A program made the translations under genes and the position numbers. Under the pieces are notes generated by a model. The model was not told where the DNA came from and did no database searches. It worked only from the letters and a program-made list of their open reading frames with translations. From 2-02-FULL-47-50 sp964479045 (GTDB lineage Bacteria > Pseudomonadota > Gammaproteobacteria > Eutrophobiales > Eutrophobiaceae), in contig CAYZJI010000013.1 in assembly GCA_964479045.1 (NCBI GenBank), forward strand, positions 7,943-71,942: a stretch of DNA of 64,000 bases. The letters run 5' to 3'. This document shows positions 8,506-17,191 of the stretch, piece by piece. The stretch's first letter is position 1; each line of letters begins with the position of its first letter.

Positions 8506-8985
8506 CTAAATCAGTTTTGCCGGAGAAATCACAATTCCGTCCTCGTCCGCATAAACATAATGACCGGGGGTAAACGTTACGCCGGCGAAAGCCACCGGCA
8601 CATCCCGATCACCCGCACCTTTCTTGACACTCTTGCGCGGGTTGGTGCCTATAGCCTTGAGACCAATATCAATGGTCATGATCACGGCTGAATCACGGAT
8701 GCATCCGGATACGATAATCCCCGCCCAGCCGTTATCCTTACCAAGTTGCGCCAGCATGTCTCCTACGAGTGCACAACGCACGGATTCACCGCCATCCACC
8801 ACCAGCACCTTGCCTGTACCCTCTTCTTCAAGGGCACTACGGACCAAAGAATTATCTTCATGGACCTTGACCGTCACGATCTGCCCATGAAATTTCAACT
8901 TGCCGCCGTAGTCATTGAACATCGGCAAAGCGACCTGCAGTTTGTCGCCATGCTCATCATATAAATCTGCGGTTGCAAAATTCAT
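8506..8985 (-). CDS. rraA: RraA family regulator of ribonuclease E
   Basis: A 159-residue protein matching RraA, which binds RNase E and lowers its activity. Family features include ATADLYDEHGD near the start, DNSLVRSALEEEG, the conserved GWAGIIVSGCIRDSAVI loop and GVTFTPGHYVYADEDGIVIS at the end. Length matches E. coli RraA (161). It starts one base after the stop of the nitrilase-family gene, so the two are coupled. Confidence 0.92.
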   Translation of the reverse strand: MNFATADLYDEHGDKLQVALPMFNDYGGKLKFHGQIVTVKVHEDNSLVRSALEEEGTGKVLVVDGGESVRCALVGDMLAQLGKDNGWAGIIVSGCIRDSAVIMTIDIGLKAIGTNPRKSVKKGAGDRDVPVAFAGVTFTPGHYVYADEDGIVISPAKLI

Positions 8986-8986
8986 A

Positions 8987-9796
8987 TTATCTTCCTTTGC
9001 GTTTCGTCAATTCAGAATAATATTCAGGCCGCCGGTCGCGCAGGACATCATTGCGGGCGGTAATGCTCTTGTCGCGCGCGAGTTTTGGATCAATATCCAT
9101 AATATACAATTCATCCGCCTGGGATACAGCACGGTGTAATAAAGTACCGCCTGGCGCAACAATCTGGCTGCTGCCGGTAAAACGCAGGTTGCCATGAGGA
9201 CGTTTATCATAGCCATAGCGATTGGTCGTAATAGCATAGACCTTGTTTTCCAGACAGCGGGTAAGCATGGTCTGTTGACAATAGCCCAGGACCAGATTCG
9301 ATGGATGGCAGATAATATCAGCCCCCTGCAATGCAAGGACACGTGTTACCTCAGGGAAGGCCCAGTCAAAACACACCATCATGCCTATCTGTACATCCCG
9401 GAGCCGGTTGATCTGCAATGGAATATCACCATCGTCAAACCAGCGGGTTTCTTCATTAAACAAGTGTAACTTGCGGTAAGTGTGTTCGACACCTTTCGGG
9501 CCGATCAACAAGGCACTGTTGAAATATTTGTCCCGAGATTTTTCAGTGAAGCCGGTGACGATATGAAATTTCTGCTTCTTGCACAGAGTCTTCAGTGCAT
9601 CCACTGTGACTGAGTGTTTCGGGTCTTCGGCCAGTGTTTTCACTTCTGCACGATCTCGGAAGTAATAACCGGTAAACGCCAGCTCCGGCAATACAATCAA
9701 CCCAGCCTTCACCCCGCTGAGCCTGTTCACTACCTTGTTCAGATTATGCCGGACCTTGCCGAAGATGGGCCGGTATTGGAAGTAACCTATTTTCAA
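8987..9796 (-). CDS. Nitrilase-superfamily carbon-nitrogen hydrolase
   Basis: A 269-residue amidase of the nitrilase superfamily. The Glu-Lys-Cys triad is visible as Glu in LPELAFTGY, Lys in YRKLHLF and Cys in GMMVCFDWAFPE. The substrate cannot be told from sequence. The start codon is TTG, with a GAGGTG Shine-Dalgarno 8 bases upstream that falls inside a heptad-repeat element. It is followed immediately by rraA. Confidence 0.88.
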   Translation of the reverse strand: MKIGYFQYRPIFGKVRHNLNKVVNRLSGVKAGLIVLPELAFTGYYFRDRAEVKTLAEDPKHSVTVDALKTLCKKQKFHIVTGFTEKSRDKYFNSALLIGPKGVEHTYRKLHLFNEETRWFDDGDIPLQINRLRDVQIGMMVCFDWAFPEVTRVLALQGADIICHPSNLVLGYCQQTMLTRCLENKVYAITTNRYGYDKRPHGNLRFTGSSQIVAPGGTLLHRAVSQADELYIMDIDPKLARDKSITARNDVLRDRRPEYYSELTKRKGR

Positions 9797-9803
9797 ATTT
9801 GCA

Positions 9804-9884
9804 CCTCGTATCTCGTGAAGCGTATCTCGTAATTAGTTGGTATTTTACTTTTTACTCTTCACGCTTCACGAATAACGCTTCACA
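9804..9884. repeat. Heptad-repeat inverted element A
   Basis: Left arm made of 7-base units CCTCGTA, TCTCGTG, AAGCGTA, TCTCGTA (9804-9831). Right arm CTTCACG, CTTCACG, AATAACG, CTTCACA (9857-9884). The arms are mutually complementary (CGTGAAGCGT at 9814-9823 with ACGCTTCACG at 9861-9870). It fills the gap between glmU and the nitrilase-family gene and supplies the latter's Shine-Dalgarno. Confidence 0.75.
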
Positions 9885-9889
9885 TTTTT

Positions 9890-11257
9890 TCAGTGTTTAT
9901 GCTTCTTCGGACGTTTCCATTTTTTGACGGTCTTCTGTTCCGGCCGGCTGATGGCCAGAACTCCGCTCTCCACATCCTTGCTGATGGTGGTGCCCGCCGC
10001 AATCGTGGCACCGGCCCCAATACGCACCGGTGCAATCAACTGCGTATCGGAACCGATAAATACATCATCCTCAATAATCGTTTTATGTTTATTGGCGCCA
10101 TCATAGTTGCAGGTGATCGTGCCGGCGCCGACATTCACATCACTGCCGATTTCAGTATCACCGATGTAACTCAGATGATTGACCTTGGAACCCTTGCCTA
10201 TTGTGGATTTTTTGACTTCCACAAAATTACCTATATGCACGTTATTATCCAGTTCCGTCCCGGGCCGTATACGGGCAAACGGGCCAATGCGGCAACCTTT
10301 GCCGATTATGGCATTTTCAATAATACAATTGGGCCTGATTTCCACATCATCACTGATAATTGAATCCTTGATACAGGCATTTGTACCAATACTGACATTA
10401 CTACCGATCTTCAGGCGACCTTCCAGCAAAACATTGATATCGATCGTCACATCCTGCCCAACTTCGATGTCACCGCGCAGATCAAAACGCGATGGGTCCA
10501 TGATAGTCACGCCACGGCGCATTAACTGGTGCGCCTGGATCAGTTGATAATAGCGTTCGATTTCGGCGAGCTGGGCCCGATCATTAATACCACGGATTTC
10601 AACAGCGGAATCCGGATTGATCGTGCTGACGGTAATACCTTCATTCACTGCCATCTCAATGATGTCGGTGAGATAGAATTCTTTCTGGGCATTCTTGTTT
10701 TTCAGTGCTTTGGCCCAGCGTTTCAAGGGTTCAGCCGCCACCACCATCATGCCGGTATTGATTTCGCAGATGTTGCGCTCATCATCGCTCACATCCTTGT
10801 CCTCGACGATACGCACGACATCACCGATATTATTGCGCACGATACGCCCATAACCTGCAGGTTGATCAATGTAGGACGTCAGCAGGCTGAACCCGGATTC
10901 TGTTGCGGCGTGGGTCAGCTTGTTCAGGGTATCAGCAGTAATCATGGGAATGTCGCCATACAGAATCATGACCCGATCCTTGTCTGGAATATGGGACAGC
11001 ACCTGCTGGACAGCATGTCCCGTTCCCAACTGCTCCTTTTGTAATATCCATTCCACAGTCAAATCCGCATGGGTTTTTTTGACTTGTTCGCCTCCATGCC
11101 CGTAAACCACGAGTATTTGCCGATGCTTGAGCAGACTGGCGGAATTATGGACATGTTCCAGCAGGGTCTTGCCGGCCAGCCGGTGCAGGACTTTCGGCAG
11201 GCGGGAATACATGCGCTTGCCCTGTCCGGCAGCAAGAATGACGATGGAGAGACTCAT
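9890..11257 (-). CDS. glmU: Bifunctional GlmU (GlcN-1-P acetyltransferase / GlcNAc-1-P uridyltransferase)
   Basis: A 455-residue enzyme making UDP-GlcNAc for peptidoglycan and LPS. The N-terminal nucleotidyltransferase domain (about 1-228) carries the AAGQGKRMYSRLPKVLH signature and the LYGDIPMI metal site. The C-terminal left-handed beta-helix (about 250-440) has many hexapeptide repeats and the acetyltransferase catalytic segment near NHLSYIGDTEIG. It lies downstream of atpC, the usual gammaproteobacterial order, with heptad element B between them. Confidence 0.97.
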   Translation of the reverse strand: MSLSIVILAAGQGKRMYSRLPKVLHRLAGKTLLEHVHNSASLLKHRQILVVYGHGGEQVKKTHADLTVEWILQKEQLGTGHAVQQVLSHIPDKDRVMILYGDIPMITADTLNKLTHAATESGFSLLTSYIDQPAGYGRIVRNNIGDVVRIVEDKDVSDDERNICEINTGMMVVAAEPLKRWAKALKNKNAQKEFYLTDIIEMAVNEGITVSTINPDSAVEIRGINDRAQLAEIERYYQLIQAHQLMRRGVTIMDPSRFDLRGDIEVGQDVTIDINVLLEGRLKIGSNVSIGTNACIKDSIISDDVEIRPNCIIENAIIGKGCRIGPFARIRPGTELDNNVHIGNFVEVKKSTIGKGSKVNHLSYIGDTEIGSDVNVGAGTITCNYDGANKHKTIIEDDVFIGSDTQLIAPVRIGAGATIAAGTTISKDVESGVLAISRPEQKTVKKWKRPKKHKH

Positions 11258-11325
11258 GATAATTATGGTAACTGATAACTTATGCCGACATAAGCAATAT
11301 CAAGAGTGTACCTGTGAAACTTATC

Positions 11326-11374
11326 CCGTGAATCGTTTCTCGCTTCATACTTCACGCTTCACGATATACGGGAG
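11326..11374. repeat. Heptad-repeat element B
   Basis: Seven consecutive 7-base units: CCGTGAA, TCGTTTC, TCGCTTC, ATACTTC, ACGCTTC, ACGATAT, ACGGGAG. The outer units are complementary (CCCGTGAATCGT with ACGCTTCACG/ATACGGG), giving an imperfect hairpin. It lies between the atpC stop and the glmU start. Confidence 0.7.
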
Positions 11375-11387
11375 GAAATCGAAACCG

Positions 11388-11816
11388 TCAGCTTCTTCCG
11401 GTGCGTTTCCGCAAACGTTGAATGGTTTGCAGCTGAGCCACTGTTTCGGCGAGGGCGGCCTGAGCGGCAGCATAATCGATCTTGGCATCACGATCATGGA
11501 AGGTTTTTTCTGCATCTTCCTTGGCTTTAAGAATGGCGGCCTCATCCAGATCTTCTGCACGCAGCGCGGTATCGGACAGTATGGTGACAACTTTGGGCTG
11601 GACTTCCAGCATGCCACCGGATACGTAAAACCCCTCTTCGCTGCCGCCCGTTTTCTTGACCCGGACTTCACCCGCAGCGAGACGGGTCACCAGTGGCGTA
11701 TGGCCTGGTGCAATACCCACTTCGCCCATGGCGGCGGGCGCAAAAACCATCTCCGCTTCACCGGAAAAGATTTCCTTTTCGGCGCTGACGATATCGACCT
11801 GAATTGTGCTTGCCAT
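11388..11816 (-). CDS. atpC: ATP synthase F1 epsilon subunit
   Basis: A 142-residue F1 epsilon subunit. The N-terminal beta-sandwich contains VSAEKEIFSGEAEMVFAPAAMGEVGIAPGHTPLVT, and the C-terminal helical hairpin (about 88-140) can inhibit rotation. It is the last gene of the atp operon, 21 bases after atpD. Confidence 0.95.
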   Translation of the reverse strand: MASTIQVDIVSAEKEIFSGEAEMVFAPAAMGEVGIAPGHTPLVTRLAAGEVRVKKTGGSEEGFYVSGGMLEVQPKVVTILSDTALRAEDLDEAAILKAKEDAEKTFHDRDAKIDYAAAQAALAETVAQLQTIQRLRKRTGRS

Positions 11817-11837
11817 GATATGTGCTATCGCTCCGGG

Positions 11838-13220
11838 TTAGATCGTCTTGGCCTTTTCAACCGCATCATCAATGGTGCCCACCATATAAAAGGCCTGCTC
11901 CGGCAGTGCATCATGTTTGCCTTCGACAATTTCCCGGAAACCGCGGATGGTTTCCTTGAGCGGCACATATTTGCCCGGGCTGCCGGTGAACACTTCGGCC
12001 ACGAAATACGGCTGGGAGAGGAAGCGCTGGATTTTACGGGCACGGGCCACGACCAGTTTGTCTTCTTCTGACAGTTCATCCATGCCCAGAATGGCAATGA
12101 TGTCGCGTAGTTCCTTGTAACGCTGCAGGGTATTCTGCACAGCACGCGCGGTTTCATAATGTTCCTGACCCACGACCAGAGGGTCAAGCTGACGGCTGGT
12201 GGAATCCAGCGGGTCCACCGCAGGATAAATACCGAGCTCCGCAATCTGACGGGACAACACTACGGTTGCGTCCAAATGAGCAAAGGTGGTGGCCGGTGAC
12301 GGATCTGTCAGGTCGTCCGCCGGGACGTATACGGCCTGGATGGACGTAATGGAACCGGTCTTGGTGGAGGTAATGCGCTCCTGCAACTTGCCCATTTCTT
12401 CAGCCAGCGTCGGCTGATAACCCACAGCAGACGGCATACGGCCGAGCAGTGCGGACACTTCTGTACCCGCCAGTGTGAAACGGTAGATGTTGTCGACAAA
12501 GAACAATACATCACGACCTTCATCACGGAATTTTTCCGCAAGCGTCAGGCCGGTCAAACCCACGCGCAAACGGTTACCCGGCGGTTCATTCATCTGACCA
12601 TAAACGAGTGACACCTTGTCGAGCACGTTGGAATCTTTCATTTCATGATAGAAATCGTTCCCTTCGCGGGTACGCTCACCCACACCGGCAAATACTGAAT
12701 AACCGCTGTGCTCAATAGCAATGTTACGGATGAGTTCCATCATGTTCACGGTCTTGCCCACGCCGGCACCGCCGAACAGGCCGACCTTGCCGCCCTTGGC
12801 GAACGGACAAATCAAATCAATTACCTTGATGCCCGTTTCCAGCAACTCGGTGGTCGGGCTGAGTTCGGTAAATTTCGGTGCTTCACGGTGTATGGACATT
12901 CTTTCAGTAGTATCGACCGGACCTTTTTCATCGATGGTTTCACCAAGCACGTTCATGATGCGGCCGAGCGTTTTCACACCCACAGGCACGGAAATCGGTG
13001 CGCCGGTATTGTCCACGACCAGTCCGCGTTGCAGTCCATCGGTGGAACCGAGCGCAATGGTGCGTACGACACCGTCACCCAACTGCTGTTGCACTTCCAG
13101 TGTGGTCTTGATGCCTTCGCCCTTGACGATCAGCGCGTCATAAATCTTGGGTATCGCGTTACCGGGAAACTCTACGTCTACCACGGCGCCGATGATTTGT
13201 ACGATTTGTCCAGAACTCAT
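11838..13220 (-). CDS. atpD: ATP synthase F1 beta subunit
   Basis: A 460-residue catalytic subunit that synthesises ATP at the F1 head. The Walker A motif is GGAGVGKTV, the catalytic glutamate lies in GVGERTREGNDFY, Walker B is DVLFFVDNIYRF, and the DELSEEDK motif (DELSEED) that couples to gamma is present near residue 380. Length equals E. coli AtpD. Confidence 0.98.
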   Translation of the reverse strand: MSSGQIVQIIGAVVDVEFPGNAIPKIYDALIVKGEGIKTTLEVQQQLGDGVVRTIALGSTDGLQRGLVVDNTGAPISVPVGVKTLGRIMNVLGETIDEKGPVDTTERMSIHREAPKFTELSPTTELLETGIKVIDLICPFAKGGKVGLFGGAGVGKTVNMMELIRNIAIEHSGYSVFAGVGERTREGNDFYHEMKDSNVLDKVSLVYGQMNEPPGNRLRVGLTGLTLAEKFRDEGRDVLFFVDNIYRFTLAGTEVSALLGRMPSAVGYQPTLAEEMGKLQERITSTKTGSITSIQAVYVPADDLTDPSPATTFAHLDATVVLSRQIAELGIYPAVDPLDSTSRQLDPLVVGQEHYETARAVQNTLQRYKELRDIIAILGMDELSEEDKLVVARARKIQRFLSQPYFVAEVFTGSPGKYVPLKETIRGFREIVEGKHDALPEQAFYMVGTIDDAVEKAKTI

Positions 13221-13273
13221 TGTTTGGTTCCTCTTACAATATTTACTGATAAGTATTTAACGTAGTTGATTCT

Positions 13274-14137
13274 TTAAACCGCTGCTGCACCGGCAACAAT
13301 TTCCGACAGTTCCTGCGTAATTGCTGCCTGACGCGCCTTGTTGTACACCAGTTGCAGTTCGCTAATCAGTTTGCCGGCGTTGTCCGAAGCACTCTTCATG
13401 GCCACCATACGGGCCGCCTGTTCACAGGCAATGTTTTCAACCACGCCTTGATACACCAATGATTCGATATACCGTGTCAATAATTGATCCAGCACATCCT
13501 TGGAATCGGGTTCATAAATGTAATCCCAGTGATATTTGTAGTCCTTGTCTTCGCCCTTTTCGACCGGGATCAGCTTTTCTACCCGCGGGCTCTGCGTCAT
13601 GGAATTAACAAAACGGTTGGCAACCATATACAGCTCATCAATTTTGCCTTCCTGATAGGCTTTCAGCATGATCATGATGGTGCCTATCAATTCATTGACG
13701 CCGGGTTGATCACCGAGATGGGTGGCCTGGCCAACGATGCGGCCACCGACACGGTTGAAAAAACCGGAGGCCTTGGAACCGATTACACAGATGTCAATTT
13801 CCTTGCCTTCCTTTTCCCAGCCTTTGATCTGCCGCAATACTTCCCGGAACAGATTGGAATTCAGGCCACCACACAAGCCACGGTCTGTCGAAACAATAAT
13901 GACACCAACACGTTTCACTTCCTTGCGTGGCACCAGATACGGATGCTTGTATTCCGGGTTGGCATAACCCAGATGCATAATCACATTGCGTATCCTGTCA
14001 GCATAGGGACGGGCCGCACGCATGCGTTCCTGGGCCTTGCGCATCTTGCTGGCCGCCACCATCTCCATGGCCTTGGTGATCTTCTGCGTGTTTTTTACGC
14101 TGGCGATCTTGGTCCGGATTTCTTTTGAGCCTGCCAT
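13274..14137 (-). CDS. atpG: ATP synthase F1 gamma subunit
   Basis: A 287-residue central rotor-shaft subunit. The N-terminal helix (EIRTKIASVKNTQKITKAMEMVAASKMRKAQERM) and C-terminal helix (MKSASDNAGKLISELQLVYNKARQAAITQELSEIV) form the coiled coil; the STDRGLCGGLN motif is intact. Separated from atpA by an unusually long 94-base spacer that contains GC-rich repeated motifs. Confidence 0.97.
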   Translation of the reverse strand: MAGSKEIRTKIASVKNTQKITKAMEMVAASKMRKAQERMRAARPYADRIRNVIMHLGYANPEYKHPYLVPRKEVKRVGVIIVSTDRGLCGGLNSNLFREVLRQIKGWEKEGKEIDICVIGSKASGFFNRVGGRIVGQATHLGDQPGVNELIGTIMIMLKAYQEGKIDELYMVANRFVNSMTQSPRVEKLIPVEKGEDKDYKYHWDYIYEPDSKDVLDQLLTRYIESLVYQGVVENIACEQAARMVAMKSASDNAGKLISELQLVYNKARQAAITQELSEIVAGAAAV

Positions 14138-14173
14138 TTAATCTAATGTCTCTTAAGCTTAATTTATTCTGTT

Positions 14174-14225
14174 ATTCACCCGCCGCTCCTGCGCGTCCTG
14201 CGCTCGCGGCATTCGTGCATCCTGC
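14174..14225. repeat. GC-rich GCAGGA repeats in the atpA-atpG spacer
   Basis: On the minus strand this stretch contains three near-copies of a GCAGGA motif (GCAGGATGC, GCAGGACGC, GCAGGAGC) with partial dyads such as TGCAGGATGCA. It is noncoding, lies inside the atp operon, and is distinctly richer in GC than the adjacent AT-rich 14138-14173. It may be a degenerate short interspersed repeat. Confidence 0.4.
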
Positions 14226-14231
14226 ACATCA

Positions 14232-15773
14232 TTACCACGTGTGGTTCTTCTTGAACTCTTCGATGCTGCTTTTCAGACTGGCAGCAATCTCGTCGTTGTA
14301 ATCACCGGCGCTGTTGATCTTCTTCATGAGATCGGCTTTCTGACTGTTCATGAAGCTGTGCAGCGCACCTTCGAATGCGCCGATCTTGTCGAGTGATATA
14401 TCATCCAGATAACCATGTTCAGCGGCATAGAGACTGACTGACATTTCCGCCACGGACAACGGTGAATACTGTTTCTGTTTCATCAGTTCCATCACGCGCT
14501 GACCACGCTGCAACTGCTTACGGGTCGCTTCGTCGAGATCGGATGCAAATTGGGCAAACGCGGCCAATTCACGATATTGGGCCAACGCCAGACGTACGCC
14601 GCCACCGAGTTTCTTCACAATCTTGGTCTGGGCAGCACCACCGACACGGGACACAGACAGACCGGCGTTGATGGCGGGACGGAAGCCGGAGTTAAACAGA
14701 CTGGATTCCAGATAAATCTGCCCATCGGTAATGGAAATCACGTTGGTCGGTACGAATGCAGACACGTCACCGGCCTGGGTTTCAATAATTGGCAATGCCG
14801 TCAGTGAACCGGTCTTGCCTTTTACCTTGCCGCCGGTGAGTTTCTCGACATATTCGGCATTGATACGTGCGGCACGTTCCAGCAGACGTGAATGCAGATA
14901 GAACACGTCACCCGGATAGGCTTCACGACCCGGCGGACGGCGCAGCAACAGGGACACCTGACGATAAGCCCAGGCCTGTTTGGTTAAATCATCATAAATA
15001 ATCAGCGCATCTTCACCGATATCACGGAAATATTCGCCCATGGTGCACCCGGTATAAGGCGCCAGATACTGCATTGCGGCGGAATCAGAAGCACTGGCCG
15101 CGACAACAATTGTGTGTTCCATGGCACCATGTTCTTCCAGTTTGCGGATGACCACATTGATGGAAGACGCTTTCTGACCAATGGCGACATAAATACACTT
15201 AATACCGGTACCTTTCTGGTTGATGATGGTATCAACAGCTACAGCAGTCTTGCCGGTCTGGCGGTCACCGATGATCAACTCACGCTGGCCGCGTCCGACA
15301 GGCACCATCGCGTCGATAGATTTCAGTCCGGTCTGCACCGGCTGGGATACGGATTGGCGCTGGATAACACCCGGTGCGATTTTTTCGATGGGTGAACTCA
15401 GTTTGGTCTCGACCGGGCCTTTACCGTCGATCGGATTACCTAGTGCATCGACCACACGGCCGAGCAGCTTTTCACCAATCGGCACCTCAAGGATACGTTT
15501 GGTGCATTTAACAGTGTCACCTTCAGAAATGTGCAGATAGGACCCCATGATCACCGCACCGACAGAATCACGTTCCAGGTTCAGTGCGAGACCGTAGGTG
15601 TTGCCCGGGAATTCGATCATTTCGCCCTGCATGACATCAGACAGGCCGTGGATCCGGGCGATACCGTCCGTCAGGCTGACTACCGTGCCTTCGGTTCGGG
15701 CTTCGGTATCCAGATTGAGATTCTGAATTTTCTTCTTTATCAGATCGCTGATTTCAGTTGCACTGATAGACAT
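14232..15773 (-). CDS. atpA: ATP synthase F1 alpha subunit
   Basis: A 513-residue non-catalytic nucleotide-binding subunit. The Walker A is GDRQTGKTAVAVDT, and the downstream ALIIYDDLTKQAWAYRQVSLLLRRPPGREA region with the arginine finger is intact. Two in-frame ATG codons lie two codons apart. The second (15773) is chosen because GAGG sits 7 bases upstream of it, and it gives the same length as E. coli AtpA. Confidence 0.97.
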   Translation of the reverse strand: MSISATEISDLIKKKIQNLNLDTEARTEGTVVSLTDGIARIHGLSDVMQGEMIEFPGNTYGLALNLERDSVGAVIMGSYLHISEGDTVKCTKRILEVPIGEKLLGRVVDALGNPIDGKGPVETKLSSPIEKIAPGVIQRQSVSQPVQTGLKSIDAMVPVGRGQRELIIGDRQTGKTAVAVDTIINQKGTGIKCIYVAIGQKASSINVVIRKLEEHGAMEHTIVVAASASDSAAMQYLAPYTGCTMGEYFRDIGEDALIIYDDLTKQAWAYRQVSLLLRRPPGREAYPGDVFYLHSRLLERAARINAEYVEKLTGGKVKGKTGSLTALPIIETQAGDVSAFVPTNVISITDGQIYLESSLFNSGFRPAINAGLSVSRVGGAAQTKIVKKLGGGVRLALAQYRELAAFAQFASDLDEATRKQLQRGQRVMELMKQKQYSPLSVAEMSVSLYAAEHGYLDDISLDKIGAFEGALHSFMNSQKADLMKKINSAGDYNDEIAASLKSSIEEFKKNHTW

Positions 15774-15814
15774 GGTCATTCCTCATTAAATTATCTGTTC
15801 AATTCTTTATAAAA

Positions 15815-16351
15815 CTATTCTGCGAAATTATGGCCGAGCTGTTTCAGCCGTCCACGCAGGGAAGCATCAATCACGGAATCTCCGGCGCGTATCACAGCAC
15901 CACCTATCAGTGACTGGTCCACATGCGTGGTGATCTCGATTTTCCTGCCCAGGCGTTTGGCCATAACCTGTTTGATCTTTTCCTGTTGCTCCGCTTCCAA
16001 TGGATAAGCGGATATCACTTCCACAGCCGCAACACCTTCAGCCTGTGCTTTCTGCTCATCAAACAAACGGCTGATCTGTGGCACCAGAGCAAAACGTCCG
16101 GCGTCTACCAGAATATGCACGAAATTCTTCCCCTGCTGATCCAGATGACTGCCGCAGATATCGAGAATAATCTGTTTCAGTTGTTCACGATCCAGTTTGG
16201 GGTTCTTGATCAGCGCCTGCATCCCGGCATCCGCAGCTACGGTGCCCAGCACATGTAGCATGGCTGACCACTGGTTCAGTTTGTTGCCGGACTGGGCCTG
16301 CTCAAACACGGCCCGGGCATAGGGTCTTGCGATAGTTATGGTTTCCTGCAT
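15815..16351 (-). CDS. atpH: ATP synthase F1 delta subunit
   Basis: A 178-residue stator subunit linking F1 to the b subunits. Typical features are the N-terminal ARPYARAVFEQAQ helix, the KNFVHILVDAGRFALVPQISRLFDE central segment and the C-terminal THVDQSLIGGAVIRAGDSVIDASLRGRL motif. It is 14 bases downstream of atpF. Confidence 0.95.
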   Translation of the reverse strand: MQETITIARPYARAVFEQAQSGNKLNQWSAMLHVLGTVAADAGMQALIKNPKLDREQLKQIILDICGSHLDQQGKNFVHILVDAGRFALVPQISRLFDEQKAQAEGVAAVEVISAYPLEAEQQEKIKQVMAKRLGRKIEITTHVDQSLIGGAVIRAGDSVIDASLRGRLKQLGHNFAE

Positions 16352-16365
16352 GTCAGGTTCCGGTA

Positions 16366-16836
16366 TTAGAGACTCGCACTGATTTTGCTCAGCACATCGT
16401 TATGAGCCTTGCGATCCACTTCACGCATCAGGATCTGCTCGGCACCCATGAGCGCCAGGTCAGCTACCTGTTTGCGGAGAGATTCGCGGGCCATTTCCTT
16501 TTCCTGCTCAATCTCGCTACGGGCGCCTTCCTTGATGCGATCCCCTTCGATTCGCGCGGCAGCCTTGGCTTCCTCCACCATCTCATCCCGGCGTTTTTCC
16601 GCCTGTGAAATAATATTAGCGGCCTGCTTTTTACCTTCCGCCACGAGTTCCTGATATTTGTGCCCGGCCTCTTCCAGTTTTTTGTCGCCTTTCTCTGCAT
16701 TGGCCAGACCATCAGCAATGCGTTTTTCACGTGCTTCGATCATGCCGAGCAGCAACGGCCAGACAAATTTCATGCAGAACCAGACAAATACGATAAACGC
16801 TATCGTTTGCCCCCAGAATGTTGCATTGAAATTCAT
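16366..16836 (-). CDS. atpF: ATP synthase Fo b subunit
   Basis: A 156-residue peripheral stalk subunit. One N-terminal membrane helix (about 8-28) is followed by a long charged coiled coil (about 35-150), with the usual MIEAREKRIADGLANAEKG start of the stalk. Length equals E. coli AtpF. Confidence 0.96.
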   Translation of the reverse strand: MNFNATFWGQTIAFIVFVWFCMKFVWPLLLGMIEAREKRIADGLANAEKGDKKLEEAGHKYQELVAEGKKQAANIISQAEKRRDEMVEEAKAAARIEGDRIKEGARSEIEQEKEMARESLRKQVADLALMGAEQILMREVDRKAHNDVLSKISASL

Positions 16837-16867
16837 AGTGCTTCCCTCAAAGTATTAGGTTAGAGCC

Positions 16868-17134
16868 TTATTGGGCCGCTGCCTTGAGTGCTTCCACGTA
16901 GGGATTGGCAAATGTAAACCACATGCCGAAACCGATGCCGATCATGGTCACGGCGTCGATCAGGCCGGCCACCAGGAACATTTTTACCTGAAGCATCGGT
17001 GCCAGTTCTGGCTGGCGGGCTGCGCCTTCCAGAAATTTGCCACCCAGCAGACCGAAGCCGATAGCCGTACCAAAAGCACCCATACCCAGTACCAGAAGTA
17101 CACCTAACGCGGTATAAGCCAGAATTGTTTCCAT
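16868..17134 (-). CDS. atpE: ATP synthase Fo c subunit
   Basis: A two-helix ring subunit of 88 residues from METILAYTAL. The start at 17134 is chosen because GGAGG lies 5 bases upstream; an upstream in-frame start would add four residues. The ion-binding carboxylate is Asp in the second helix (GLIDAVTMIG). The first helix lacks the Gln expected of a sodium-type c ring, so proton coupling is likely. The polar loop reads ARQPE. Confidence 0.95.
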   Translation of the reverse strand: METILAYTALGVLLVLGMGAFGTAIGFGLLGGKFLEGAARQPELAPMLQVKMFLVAGLIDAVTMIGIGFGMWFTFANPYVEALKAAAQ

Positions 17135-17191
17135 GTTTTCCTCCAAATGATGGTTATAACGTACAGAATTAAAAATAAACCCGGTAATGCA

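Noticed and set aside
11127..12071. Long plus-strand open frame opposite glmU/atpC/atpD
   Set aside because: It is antisense to three well-conserved genes and has no protein-family features.
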